This document shows positions 1 through 13,600 of a stretch of 64,000 nucleotides of DNA, piece after piece. The stretch comes from Cristatella mucedo. Its lineage: Eukaryota > Bryozoa > Phylactolaemata > Cristatellidae. The stretch is taken from positions 2,939,001 to 3,003,000 of the forward strand of contig WPIO01000035.1 of the NCBI GenBank assembly GCA_009760855.2, written 5' to 3'. The notes under the pieces were generated by a model, which made no database searches, was not told where the DNA came from, and saw only the letters and a list, made by a program, of their open reading frames with translations. The position numbers and the translations under genes were made by a program. Positions within the stretch are counted from its first letter, which is position 1; every line of letters begins with the position of its first letter.

Positions 1-2194
1 AGGCGAACGATACATCTAACTTATCGACGCCACGCTGCTGCATGTTGAGAAAGAAGGGGCTGCGATAGTGACGAATAATGAGATTGCCCTATAATTTCAA
101 GCTTAGCTATCGCAACGAATAAAAGACTAGCGATCAACACTGTTTTGATCATTGTCAGGAGGGTTTGCCCCTCCTGCAACTCCTGGCTACTTCACTAAAT
201 TCACGTATACGGCAAGCGCAAACAAATATGCCAGTATGCGGTTAGTACATAAAAACTTTTTCTGCCAGAATTTTGGTAGCTTAAAGTTGCAATGCATGCG
301 AGACAACACGCAGTCAGAGATTTTGACGTAAATGACTTACGAAATGATGTCCAATGATGCAATGACCTCGGTGGCAGAGGCTAGCTCGTCAGGTAGCTTC
401 GAGGTAGACCTGAACACGCAAAGCGGCACTAGACAATACATTGTAGCCAAGTAACAAAGCAGTCACACTTTATGACCCAGAGAACGCATTTGAGTTTCGA
501 AACAAACAGTTTGCCGCTGCCAGCTACAAGCAAGGTGAAGGTTACCCTGCAGCTACAAATGTGGCAGGTTAATTAAGCCTACAATTTTTTCTCTTACTCC
601 TGCGAGAATTCTAGCTGAAAGCTAGTGCAGAACCCCAATAAGGAAATGATATGTGCCGGGGTTCTTAACCCGCTACGCTGACTCTAGTGGCTGGCGCTTT
701 TTGTGGTGGGCCCAATAGAGAGAACTTCATGGTCTGTCCTGCTGAGGAGTAACAATGATTAATTCAGGTGCTTGCTCTCGGGAGAAAGAACTTACACTAA
801 TTGAGGGAGTGCACAGTTTTTATTGGCAAAGCAGTTGAAGCGGATAATCAAAACATTCTTATTAGGCAAGTCCACTACGACAATCGGAAGAACCGCTTTG
901 TTGATGCCGTATTAGCTGTGCACTCACCTCGCGCGAGGCTGCGGAGGAGTAATTCCACTATGAGGCTGCAATCCGACGGATCGAGCTGCAATTAGAGACC
1001 TTATGCAAGAGCTTTATGCAAGAGCGATCGTGTGAACTGCCGTCGACCAATTTGGCCTGCAACTTCTCAGCAGACGGCACATTTAAGTGAGACCAGAGCA
1101 GTGACGAACCTCATTTTGAAAAGCTAAGATTTTGTGGTATTAATACTAGCTTCAAGTAGGGGCTAGGCAGTACGACAGCATCTCCACCCCGAAGTAGGAA
1201 GCCTTAATATTCATACTTAAAGCTACGAAAATACCCTTTGAATGAGTAATGCTCGTCTACACCGCTTACCCAAGCTCCATGGCCGACGAAAGCCAATCTT
1301 GGGAGTCACTCATGATAACAATGCCAGCTTTCGCATCACGCTCGCAGGTGGTCGGGCGTATTTGCCAAAGCTCGCGGCTGTGATAAGGATTAGTCCACAG
1401 CGATGGCACTAGTACCCACGTGGGACTATGCGGTGACATACTCCATACTCTCAGGCTGCACCTGTTCAAATGCATATTTTTTGTATTCAGATCTGACCGT
1501 AGGGCCGTTGCACGTTCTCATCTACCGTAGCTGCAGACTGAGCTCTCACTATGTGATTGCAGAGCATTTCACACATTTCGTTCCTCTTTAGCATTGACAA
1601 GGAAATAAAAACTTGCACATCGCCACCAGGATAGATGCTAGTGCATCTTGCTGCAGCATCGTTAGCTAGTGGAAGAGTAAAAATAAAGTGGCGTAAATTT
1701 CTTTTTATATACAGTGTAAACAGATGTTGAGGTAGAACATACAGGGAATCAAAGCAGCCTCTAGATAATTTAAGAGTATCGCAGAATAATAATGCAGCAG
1801 TGTTAAAAATAGAGGGCATGTCTAGTCTGAATAAAGAAATGAAGCCGACATCATACTAAACAGCATATTGCAGCCTGGTAGCGTACGGATTGCCAATGCA
1901 GCCATGGTGCTGATACACTACATAGCAAATTTTGCAGCTGCTAAGGTTTGCCCAGTATGGCAGTAACTAGCGGCGGATTCGTTTCTTTTGAGTGTTTTTT
2001 ATGCTTAGGTGCACATGTAATCAAAAATTATTCCAGAACACGGGAGAAGTCTGGCGAGTCTTTTAAGAAACTGCCATAATCTACGGGGCAATTACAGCGA
2101 GTCCACTTAAAGTGAGCCACTCCAGGGCGTTTCGTGAGTTGGCTTTGCTACGGGGAGGGAAAGCTAGGGGTGGATTGCAGTGACGTAAGCTAAG
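1..2194. other. No recognised feature
   Basis: Mixed-composition DNA with only short reading frames. Nothing matched a known protein, the window's repeat families or an RNA gene. Confidence 0.5.
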
Positions 2195-2716
2195 TTGGTG
2201 AACCGTAATGGCTCACTAGGTAAGGCGGTTGCTTTTCACGACCTCGGCCCCGAGGTCATGGGTTCGAATCCTGTGGTGGGCGATCCTGTATCGCCGATGC
2301 AAGCGGTGGTGATAACCATCAAGGCTCTTCTGTCGCTATATAAAAAGAGGATGCAAAATTAGCTCGTATTATTTTGGTGAGACTTAATGGCTCACTAGGT
2401 AAGGTGGTTACTTTTCCCGACCTCGGCCGTGAGGTTGTGGGTTCGAATCCTGCGGTGGGCGATCCTGTATAACCACGGCAAGCGGTGGCGATAGAAGTTA
2501 ATGGCTCTTCTGTTGCTAAACAAAAAGAGGCTGTTAAATCAGCTAGAAGTCTTGGTGAGCCGTGATGGCACACTAGGTAAGGCAGTTGCTTTCACTACCT
2601 CGGTCCCGAGATCGTGGGTTCGATTCCTGCGGTGAGCGATCCTTACTGCAAGCAGTGGTGATAGCCGTAAAGGCTCTTCTGTCGCTATATAAAAAGAGGC
2701 TGTTTAATCAGCTACG
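2195..2716 (+). mobile_element. SINE-A, three copies in direct tandem
   Basis: Copies start at 2195, 2374 and 2552 (periods 179 and 178 bases). Each has a tRNA-like head: A box TGGCTCACTAGG in copies 1 and 2 (TGGCACACTAGG in copy 3), an arm with GACCTCGG...CCGAGGTC, and B box GGTTCGAATCC (GGTTCGATTCC in copy 3). The body has AAGGCTCTTCTGTCGC or a close variant and the tail AAAAAGAGGCTGTTAAATCAGCT. The copies differ by point changes, so this is not a recent assembly artefact. Pol III transcription is inferred from the boxes. Confidence 0.9.
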
Positions 2717-3359
2717 ATTTTTTTCAGTTGGGTAGTGTAGGCGGGAAAGACTCTTGTGCTGGCGCAGTTATCTTGGTATGCCATTTGCTTAGCTAGGCGA
2801 GTGGGAGGTATGTTTGTCTTTTGCAGGCCTGATCGCTCTCAATCGCTGCCAAGCAATGCAAAACCGCAGGCAACATTGATAAGGCAAGTCTTCGTGCCAG
2901 TCGTTAAGGTTTGCATGGAGATAGTCCTCCGAATGCAATAGAATACTCATTTCAAGATTGCTGGTGGCTGATAGCTTGATAGGCCGATGGAAGACGTCTG
3001 ATACTGCTACACCCATCACCCCAACCCCCTCTTCTACGACTGCATCGACTGATACCACTACTACTGCGACAAGAAGTGGCGGAGCCAAAGCAAGGAAGCT
3101 GGGTAGCTTACCCTACTCACTAGTCTACAAAGCTCTCATTGATTGCCACGATCGCGGGCATTTTGCTTCAGTTGGTTTTAGCCAAGGCGCCTGGAGCCAA
3201 TGATGGGGGTGGGAATCTAACTGTGAAGATCCACTAGAACCAATTAGTCGAGTCAAATCAAGCAATGGAGTTATTCGGCATCAGGACCTACGTATATAGG
3301 TTCAAAAAAATCTGAAGATAAACGTGACCGGCTGATATGCTACATTAACAATAGTTATA
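2717..3359. other. No gene recognised; short ACT-rich tract
   Basis: About 2998-3075 is rich in ACT/ACC triplets (Thr/Pro/Ser if read in the + frame). No homology recognised. Confidence 0.4.
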
Positions 3360-3520
3360 ATAGCAATAATAATTCATTTATGAAGCACCATCGGAGAAAT
3401 TTTCTCATTCCACGCATTTTGCAGATGCTGTAATGGAAGCATGATCAAATAGTTAGTTGTAGCAGGCTAACAAGCATAACATGGTCAAAGGCGACAAGCA
3501 CAATGTCGACATGTACATAA
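3360..3520 (-). mobile_element. Degenerate LINE 3' end
   Basis: Begins with TAATAATAATTCA and carries weak matches to the reversed LINE-1 3' end (hairpin region, GATGCTGTA...GGAAGCA, GTTAGTTGTAGCA). Similar in layout to the piece at 62378-62560. Confidence 0.5.
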
Positions 3521-3530
3521 ATAAATACTA

Positions 3531-3858
3531 GCTGATTTAACAGCCTCTTTTGTAGAGCGGCAGAAGAGCCTTTACAGCTACGCCGGGCTGGTTTGCTTCA
3601 GCGGTTAAGGTGTTCGCCCAACTCAGGTCAGGCTGAGATAGTGGGTTCGAGCCCCGAGACATATGTGAAGTACCTGAATAGAGATTAAGTTCTCTTGGGG
3701 CATTATACACACGAATTATTTATTTTTTATTTATTTATTTATATCATTACCTCTTGCTGTGGCAACAAAAGATTGCCCACCTTAGGATTCTAACCCACAA
3801 TCTCCGGACCGAGGTCACGAAAGCAACCGCCTTACCTACTGTGCAATTACGGCTCGCC
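3531..3858 (-). mobile_element. SINE-A interrupted by SINE-B
   Basis: A minus-strand SINE-A lies at 3531-3580 and 3743-3858. The two parts join exactly in the consensus segment GGCTATCACC, with SINE-B occupying the gap. The B box reads as TAACCCACAATC on the + strand and is decayed. Confidence 0.85.
3581..3742 (+). mobile_element. SINE-B, nested in SINE-A
   Basis: tRNA-like head CTGGTTTGCTTCAGCGGTTA, B box GGGTTCGAGCCCC, then the LINE-like tail TGTGAAGTACCTGAATAGAG and ATTAAGTTCTCTTGGGG, followed by (TTTA)n. Confidence 0.85.
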
Positions 3859-3909
3859 GAGTAGATATGGTTAGTGGCAGTGGTTATGTGCAGTTTTGGC
3901 ACGCAGAAA

Positions 3910-4345
3910 CACACAAATGACGGATCACGAGAACCCACTAAGTACTGTGTTAAGGAGGTTCGCTTTCAGCTTCTTTTTAAATGTCGTCAAGTCAGGGGAT
4001 GTGAAGTCAGTCGGACTTGAGCTCCAGTCTTTGGGATCATCCCATGGAAGGGCGCCGTATCCAAAGAATTTGAGATTCTTTTAGGTATAACTAAACAATT
4101 TGATTTAGAAAAGGTGGTGGTACGATGCATAGCCTGGTGGGGGAGTAGTTCTGATAGGTAGGCTGGAGCCAGAGAATAAAGGGACCCAAAAAAGAGTGAA
4201 AGAACCTTGAAGTTGGTAGGCTGCTTGATTAGGAGTCAGTGCAGGCTGGTGAGAACTGGTGTTCCAACGGCGACGCCCATGTCAGGCAAGCATTAGCTGC
4301 ACAGTCTTTCGCCAACTGTAAGCTCTCAATTGCACAGGCTTAATT
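3910..4345 (-). mobile_element. LINE-1 (L2/CR1 group) 3' fragment
   Basis: Reversed, it encodes the decayed C-terminal tail of the LINE-1 reverse-transcriptase ORF (the region reading LKTYLFRTAFSGS in the good copies). Frameshifted; it stops before the 3' tail. Confidence 0.75.
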
Positions 4346-4743
4346 TAGAGAAGAAATAATGAGATTCCCACTAACTCAGATTTGTAGAGCTTAGAGATCA
4401 TCAAAATTCAGTAGATACAGTAGGCGGAACATTTGATTGGACGTATGCACGTTTGTTGTAAGTGGAGACACGCTAACGATCCGCTATAGAACAAGGTAGA
4501 GTCCATTTGAGCGGCAGCAGTCAGGCAATTTTTGGGTAGAGTCTGTTTGGTTATCAATAGATCTCCCAAAGTCATCTTTCGAAGATAGTGAAATATGTAG
4601 GATACAAGCTAAATGAAGCGTGAAAATCTAAATTAAAGCAGGTCTGGGTAGCCGGTGGTCGACAGACTTGCGAAACCACTGCTAACTGACTGTCGATGAG
4701 CCCCGGGCAGTTCGTATTGCTTCGAGAGGGCAGCAATAATATA
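4346..4743. other. No recognised feature
   Basis: No frame, RNA or repeat identified. Confidence 0.4.
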
Positions 4744-4879
4744 ATTCATTTATATAGCGCCCCAAGAGAACTTAATCTCTATTTAGGCGCTTCACATATG
4801 CCTTGGGGCTCGAGCCAACGACATCAGTCAGACCTTGGTCGGGGCGAGCACCTTAACCGCTAGACCAAACCAGCTCGGC
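4744..4879 (-). mobile_element. SINE-B, complete copy
   Basis: Reading the minus strand: head GCTGGTTTGGTCTAGCGGTT, decayed B-box region TTGGCTCGAGCCCC, tail GAAGCGCCTAAATAGAGATT and AAGTTCTCTTGGGGCGCTAT, ending in an A/T-rich run. Confidence 0.88.
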
Positions 4880-6268
4880 AAGAAACTCGCAACTGAGCGA
4901 TTGAGCAGCGAGATAATCAGTTGAAAGTGTCTCGTCATAACAGGATGGAGGTGACCTGTCAAAGTGGCTAGCTAGCCACTGACTGAATGGCAATGCAGTT
5001 TGATGCAATATATAGGGTATCTTTCCTGCTAAATACTCGACCGTCGCTAAGGACAGCTAGAATTTGTGTGCAAAATGTGCATAACGGCTGGCCACTTGAG
5101 TCAGTGTTTGTATTCGTTCAGCTTTTGTGGATCGCAAGCCAATCGATCGTCGCTTTTATCGGACTGTGCATTTTTTTCTAGGCTTTTAGACGCGAGACTT
5201 TGTGCAATGTAAGGAAGTGAACGTGAGAAAGCATTCAAAGGAATGATGCACAATAAAGACCTAAACAACGATCCCTCTCATGAGATGCCACAATGGTATT
5301 GGTGCTCAACCAATCATTGCAGTTCTCAGCAATCCACTGCAACCCATCACAAGCTTGTGGTAGATAGCGTCTGCGGTAGATTTCGTCTTCGGTAGATTTC
5401 GGCCGTTCGCCGTAATACGCCGGCACATGACTCGGCACACGTGACTAGCACGTGAGGGGCCTTCCTCATCAGCATTGCTGTACTTTATTTACCGAGCTCT
5501 AGCAGCACGTCGATGAGCGTACAGCACTGTCTTGCTGGGTAAGCTTAAGAGCGCCACTACCATCAGCGTCGCCAGCGCCTCTAGGTTCTTCGGTAGCACT
5601 ACGTCGAATGCTGCTTCCTAGCTTACACGACCACCCATGTAATGCAACCGACGTCGGCGACCGCCCTCGCCCTCTCAGCTCCTGCAGTGATGCAGCCGAC
5701 CAACTATCGCGTACAACCGCCTGCCATGCTCGGCCGCCTGCCTTGGTTGGCTGCCTGCTAAGTACAGATGCCGTGCTATATGCTATGTGGCAAGGAACCG
5801 TTTTATTCGGCAGCAGGGGCCAAGGGGTAACTGGAACATGAGTCGGCCAGTGGCGATGATTCACTAAGCACTGCTAGTCTTTTCAGTGACGAGAAAGGCA
5901 GCGACAGCCAACTGAGCTATTAACCTGCTAAGGAGACGTGACCCACTGAACTGCCTATCCTCTTTCGTAAGGGCAGCACTCTAAATGTCTCATTATCCTA
6001 TATAATATTCGGCTTCGCGCTGGTATCGCCTGAGTGCAGACTAATTGTTCATACAGTCTCACGCCTGGGCAAGCTCAGAACGAATGATCGATCACACACC
6101 TAGCTGCTGCAGGCTAGTATCGTCTGATAGCTGCTGTGTTTGGGGGCTCTGTCTGGCTGTTTGTGGGCATGCTATCTGTCATCTGCCTCATCAAGCTACT
6201 GTTCGTCTGGATTTCAAATGGGGCAGCTTACACTTTCACTCATTCTTTTGCTTCCCTTTGCACTTTCT

Positions 6269-6272
<4 letters not shown>
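4880..6272. other. No gene recognised; locally CpG-rich at 5500-5850
   Basis: A minus-strand frame of 121 codons spans 5499-5864 but resembles nothing I know and coincides with raised GC content. It could be upstream regulatory DNA of the first scramblase, but no promoter motif supports that. Confidence 0.35.
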
Positions 6273-6321
<49 letters not shown>

Positions 6322-6440
6322 CTCTCTCTGTCTCTATCTCTAACTCTATTGGTCTCTCTGCGTCTGCGTCTGTGTATCTCTCTTTCGTTCACTCTTTTTC
6401 TCACTCTCACGTGCCTGATTCGTTTCTCTTTTCATTAGCC
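6273..6440. repeat. (CT)n-(TA)n compound microsatellite
   Basis: Pure CT to about 6304, TATA to about 6320, then degenerate CT-rich sequence. Confidence 0.95.
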
Positions 6441-6448
6441 CGGCTTCC

Positions 6449-6790
6449 ATGGTAATGTCGGGTGATGTGCACTCAACCGGGTACCTTCGAGTAGTAGCTG
6501 ACGGTGTAAGGACTGCTGGCTCACCTAACCTGCCCTTCATGACGGCTGCTACGACGAGGTCAGTTACCTTGAGGGGGAGCCGAACCTGCTTCAGGGCAGA
6601 CAGGGTTTCGGCTCGGCTCAGAGAATCATTTGGCTGCGGGATTGAGGGAGTGTACGACTCGGAAACCAGTGCCCTTGCTCTTGCAGTTGGGCTGCTGTCT
6701 CTAGCGGCCCCACAATCGCATGACCCACACTGGTTGGCAGGGCGTGGCTGGCTCGAGCTGACAGAAAGCCTTGACAAGCTGATTAGCTAG
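6449..6790 (+). other. Unrecognised 113-codon frame
   Basis: Open frame beginning MVMSGDVHSTGYLRVVADG, with no domain, signal or repeat that I recognise. The antisense strand is also open for 143 codons, which argues for composition rather than coding. Weak call. Confidence 0.15.
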
Positions 6791-7744
6791 ACAGTCAGTG
6801 CGACCCAAGCACTTTGCTGTATGTCAACAACCGATACCTACCTTAACCTGCGGCCAATGGCCAACTGACTAATAAGCTGAGAACCGTAACATGCTTCCAT
6901 AAGATCTTGCCGTACGCCCAGGTTGTCCATATGTATGGGTATTGAGATTGTTAGGAATCTATTTAGTTGCTTCTCAACTGTTCAGATTCCCCCTGGGCCG
7001 TCTTTCCAGATTAGGCTGTCGGCAGTAGCTTTTGCTTCTGCCATCATTTACAGGACACCTGGTGTGATGCAGGAGACAGAGTTGTTACTGGCATAGTGAC
7101 GATTGCAAGCAGCGATTACTGCTGTAACTTAGTCACTAAATATTGTCTTTAAATGCACTCCATGCAGAGAGATGGGCAGCAGAAGTACTAAAATGTGGGT
7201 GGATTGCACAGCATCATTGAGATTGAGATAGATGTGGTGTGTTGTGACATCTACATCAGTGAGAGACCAAATGAGCTGCACAGTTTGCACCAGCTTCAGA
7301 TGATTAAGAGGAAACGGCAGGAGTAATAAATAAGCGGAAATTAGTAATCTCGATCCAACTTCACAAACTAATTTGGCTGTTTTACTCTCGATTAAGCAGG
7401 GTATGATTTTGACAACATTCCTCTGCTGAAAGTAGCCCGACTTTACCAAGGATTCAGGCTTTACCGACTTTTGGTTCCGCGGCAATCCAATCGGGGCAAA
7501 ATCTGGCAGACGTGAATTACCTTGCTCCTAGTACGTAGCCCTCTACAGGGTACGTGTGCTTTACGACTGTCAAAAGTACAAATGAAGAATGACAGACGGA
7601 CTGAATGGCTTGCTAGCGATCAATCTGTGCCACACGCAGAAGTAAATTTAGCTGAGGACATATCAATGACTACGACTCAAATTCAGCTCACGGAAGTGCA
7701 CGGTTGGGCAATTCACACCGTTGGAGCAAACGGAGTGAGTGACA
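6791..7744. other. No firm feature; possible old LINE remnant at 7240-7300
   Basis: GAGCTGCACAGTTTGCACCA resembles the reversed LINE-1 segment GCTGCAGAGTTTTGCACCAG. Otherwise nothing recognised. Confidence 0.3.
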
Positions 7745-9560
<1,816 letters not shown>

Positions 9561-10566
9561 GTACTTAAGCTTAGCACAGTGCTGTTACGTTTCAGCAGTA
9601 AGGCCATTTTGGGTGGAGGATTGAGCAAAGTTATTAGAGGAGAGATTTTTTGAGTGCAGCATCGATTTCAATGGTCTTAAGGTTTGATGATTCACCGATG
9701 ATTTTGCTACCCAAAGGACGGAAACTGCAGATGTAATAAGATCCATATGATGTCAGATATTCAGAAAAAGCTAATACTGGTTTTGAAAACATAAAATCGT
9801 GGGCGAATGTTTGACCCATTGTCTGACCTATGTTACTTTAGCTGACCAGGCACTTGCATTATCTTAATTATTATCTAATATATTATTGGACAGTTTTAAT
9901 GAACCTCTGTAGTGGAAGCCAGAGAAGCAATCGTGAAGAGTCGGTTACAGTCATGCCGTTAGTCGATACATCCAGGTGTCAATTACAGCGAGCATGTAAA
10001 GGACATCGCCAAACTGTTCGTGGATCATTAACGGTTTATTGCACATTGACGGCAAACTCCATAAGAACGACTGAGAACGGCCACCAGAGATTGCGAAACA
10101 ATAATAATAGCATGCACGGTCTTCCCAAATTGTATGATCACTACGACTCGGTGAAGCTATTGGTGGCAGATGGCTTACGTTTAGACGTCTGGATGGTTGG
10201 CATAAAGAGGAAGCATTTATTCATCCTTAAGCAAGTAATTTCTAACGCGATGTAGATAAAAGCAGGTATTTTTAACACAGGTCTTACCTATATAGGTTTC
10301 CGTAGTTGGAACCCCCAAGAACTTGAAGTTATCGCTCCTTGGACCGATCCTTCAGCCTCCTGCGTCAGTCAAGGGCACGCCTAGGCTTGAATATAAGGAC
10401 GGCAGTCTCTGCTCTTGAACAACTGATTCACCCGGTGCAGTACTCTTGCTTGAGGCCTGTACTCTGCATATTTTAAATACAAAGTGATTTTATACGCGTT
10501 CGGTCTGGGCACCCCATCTTTTGCTAACCGAGCCACAATGGCTAGCGTTATTTGTCACTAGTTTTA
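9561..10566. other. Upstream flank of scramblase copy 1; nothing firm
   Basis: Should contain the proximal 5' intron or promoter of the gene, but no TATA box, initiator or CpG cluster stands out. Confidence 0.35.
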
Positions 10567-10579
10567 GGACGAAATCAAC

Positions 10580-10646
10580 ATGAGCCAGCCTATACTGCAG
10601 CAGCCAGGGGCAGTGAGCCCTGCGGATGTTGTGGGACAGGCTCCAG
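10580..10646 (+). CDS. Scramblase copy 1, coding exon 1
   Basis: Start codon at 10580, donor GTAAGC at 10647, ends in phase 1. It encodes a 22-residue leader beginning MSQPILQQPG, with Pro and Gln but none of the GGY repeats found in the downstream paralogue. A TTTTAG acceptor ends at 10567, 12 bases before the ATG, so this exon probably begins there with a short 5'UTR; the upstream non-coding exon was not found. Confidence 0.8.
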
Positions 10647-13600
10647 GTAAGCCAACATTGTACTGCCGCTAGGCTTTTGCATATTGTTTAAAGGTGGCGA
10701 ATCTTCGTATGACGTAGTAAGCGTATGCCCCTGGAACTGCAGGATTGGGTAGCATGTATGTGGCTTTTAACAACGTGTTTTTCCCCAAATCGGTGAATTA
10801 AAGGAATCTAGTGTCACGGTCAACCGATTGTTGACGACTGATTAGAAATGCTAAGCAACCTGCCAATACCTGTACAGCTATTCAGCAAATGAATAATTGG
10901 GACTCATTTCATCTACGTGACAACTGAATTGAAAGCCATTCAAATCCAAGAAACATATACTTTCGCCGACTACTCTACTAAGGTGGATTAGAATAGATAT
11001 TTAGCATAGCCGTTGCTGCTTGAACATGTGCTGACAGTGCACAGCTTGTAGCAAACTAATTAGAGAAAGAAGAGAAGATCGGTCTACAATTGATGGCTGA
11101 TAAGTACAGTGGGGTAACAGGAGTACGAAAGAACCTGGCCAGCTCAAGACTTAGCACAGCACTCCATGCCCAGTGGCCATCTGTAAGCTCCAGGGTCATG
11201 CTTAATTAGCACTGACCCTCGAAATACAAGGGTAGCTGCACTGACGTACGTTTGCCAGAAACCAAACAGGACACGGTTACTAGTTACTAACATGAACTAC
11301 GGCATCACTCGAGTCTGCCACACACCTGCGGTAATTTATAGTGAACAGCAGCAGCCATTGAACTCGTACATCACCCGACTCCTGGTGGTGTGCACATCTA
11401 AAGCTAATTATGCTCCGCAAGGGGCTTGAAGACTCGAAGGCTGTAATACCGTACACCGATACAACTTGCTCGTCTATCTGATATCTGAATACTAATATCT
11501 GAATACTTGACTCAAGCCAGTCTGTCCATGTCATTCTGTAGCCCTCTCCAAATGGCAGCAGTATATGAGCATGGTAGTCGCTTGCCTGCTCAAATACGAT
11601 ATGAACTTAAAAAACGTGCAGTGCTGTTATGAATGGCCAGTCGCAGCCCAACCCGCATATAGCACGGGCCTCGTAGGGAAAATAGTTCGAGAATGCATTG
11701 CCCCGAGCTGGTTGCTAGTAAATTAACTGACCTGGAAGTAGACTATTGGCAAGTAGCGCGGCACAGATGGTACTAGCTCGAAGAAGTGAGCGAATAGTGG
11801 CAGGCTTGATATACATGCTTCCGACAGAAACCGCATTAGCAACATAGCATTACTGCTGTTTTTGTACCCCATGCATTCTCAGCATATCCCATTAACTCAT
11901 TGCAAAGGGCTAGTTACAGTTAGCTACAGATGCTGGTAAAACTTTTCGGAGCTTAGTGGTGTGCAATGCTATGGGAATAACATATGGCACATTATTGATG
12001 TCATAAATAAATAAATAAATAAATAAATCCTAGCTGATTAAACAGCCTCTTTTTGTATAGCGACAGAAGAGCTTTTATGGCTATCACCACCGTTTGCAGT
12101 GGCGATAAAGAATCGCCCACCGCAGGAATCAAACCCACGACCTCGGGACCGAGGTCGTGAAAGCAACCGCCTTACCTAGTGTGCCATCACGGATGTACCT
12201 GGGTTCGAATGCTAGTGTAAAGGCCATTCCTTCGATTTTTGATGGAGACAGGTTATTTGCTTTTAGCCTCTTAATTGTCACAGCCTGTGTGCAGGCAGCT
12301 TACATTGCCTTCGAGGTAAAGTGTAGGAGATGGTCATGAAATGGGTGAGTCAAACTTAAGGGAGGAATCGAAGTATTTCTTGTAGATCGGCAAAATATAT
12401 TGCCTGTTTTACACCTCCATGGCTGCCGAGCAACGCTTGCTTTAGGTGCTGTACTGCACGCCGTCGGCTGCTTTCTTGAGCGTCAGGAAGGTAACAAGGT
12501 CAAGGGATAGTGATTTAACTGTCCCTTTTATAGAAAAGCAGGAAAGCTTCAGCGACTAGCCGTCCTCCCTGCAGTAGTCAATCAAGGATGACCTGCTGCG
12601 AAACTAGAACCTGTATCCTGGTTGTGAAGTTCCAGGGATACCATCCATTCTTTGTATCCTATTTTTAAGGTGAACGACCATTTTACAAATCTTATACTTT
12701 CTGTATGCTAATCTGATAAAGTAAAACAAAGGTCTACTAGTCGGCTTGCCAATCGTATGCACTGGCTGCAACGGCAGGGGGTCACTGGTACTAACTTTAT
12801 TTGCTCACATATATCGTATCTTAATTGGGAATTTGGTGCATAGTTGAATCATGACATAGCGGGTTGGTGTCTCCCGAACTGAGACTGAAACCACCGTGAA
12901 TAGCAGCACTGTCCTAAAGTCTGTATACAGACATACTCGCATCCCACTGCTTTCAATGGGTTAATGTGGTCGTGAGGATTCAGCACCTTAACTTTAGGCT
13001 AAAACCCAAGCCGACGCACCGAAGCCTAGGCATTTAGCTGCTGCAGTGTGACCAGCACGAATTAATTACTCAGAATTACGTTTACAGGAGCCATGCAATG
13101 GGTACCGCGGCCGATTATCCCTGGCTGCCCACCTGGGCTCGAGTATTTGACTCAGGTCGACCAGTTACTTATTCACCAACGAGTTGACATGGTCGAAGGT
13201 AAGTCTTCGTTTGCTTGTTCGTTCGCTTTGCATATCAAAATTAGTGAATTATAATTTCCACAATGGAGAAAAGAATGCAATTGTATCTGTTGACTTGAAA
13301 TTTATGATCGCCCTACCTGCCAACTGATCGGCGCTTGCCTGCTGACCGAGTTGCCGGCAAGGTATCACTGTCACTGAGCCTACGGCATGTAGCAGCTGTT
13401 CATTTCAGCAGAAAACTCAGCAGAGCTCGCAGCAGGCTTTTTCTGGTCTCATTTTTTGAGCACGTACTGCGAGCTGAATGCAGTAGTTCCTCGAACAGAA
13501 ATGTAAAAGTTCTGGGTTTATATAGCAGTTGGCAAGCTAGCAGCTACGATTAAATTACCATTGCATTATTTATTACAATTACATTATTTCTGGCTACTGA

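Noticed and set aside
2195-2280. Functional tRNA gene (A and B boxes present)
   Set aside because: The same head recurs in many diverged copies with a common non-tRNA body and tail; the acceptor ends do not pair. It is a SINE.
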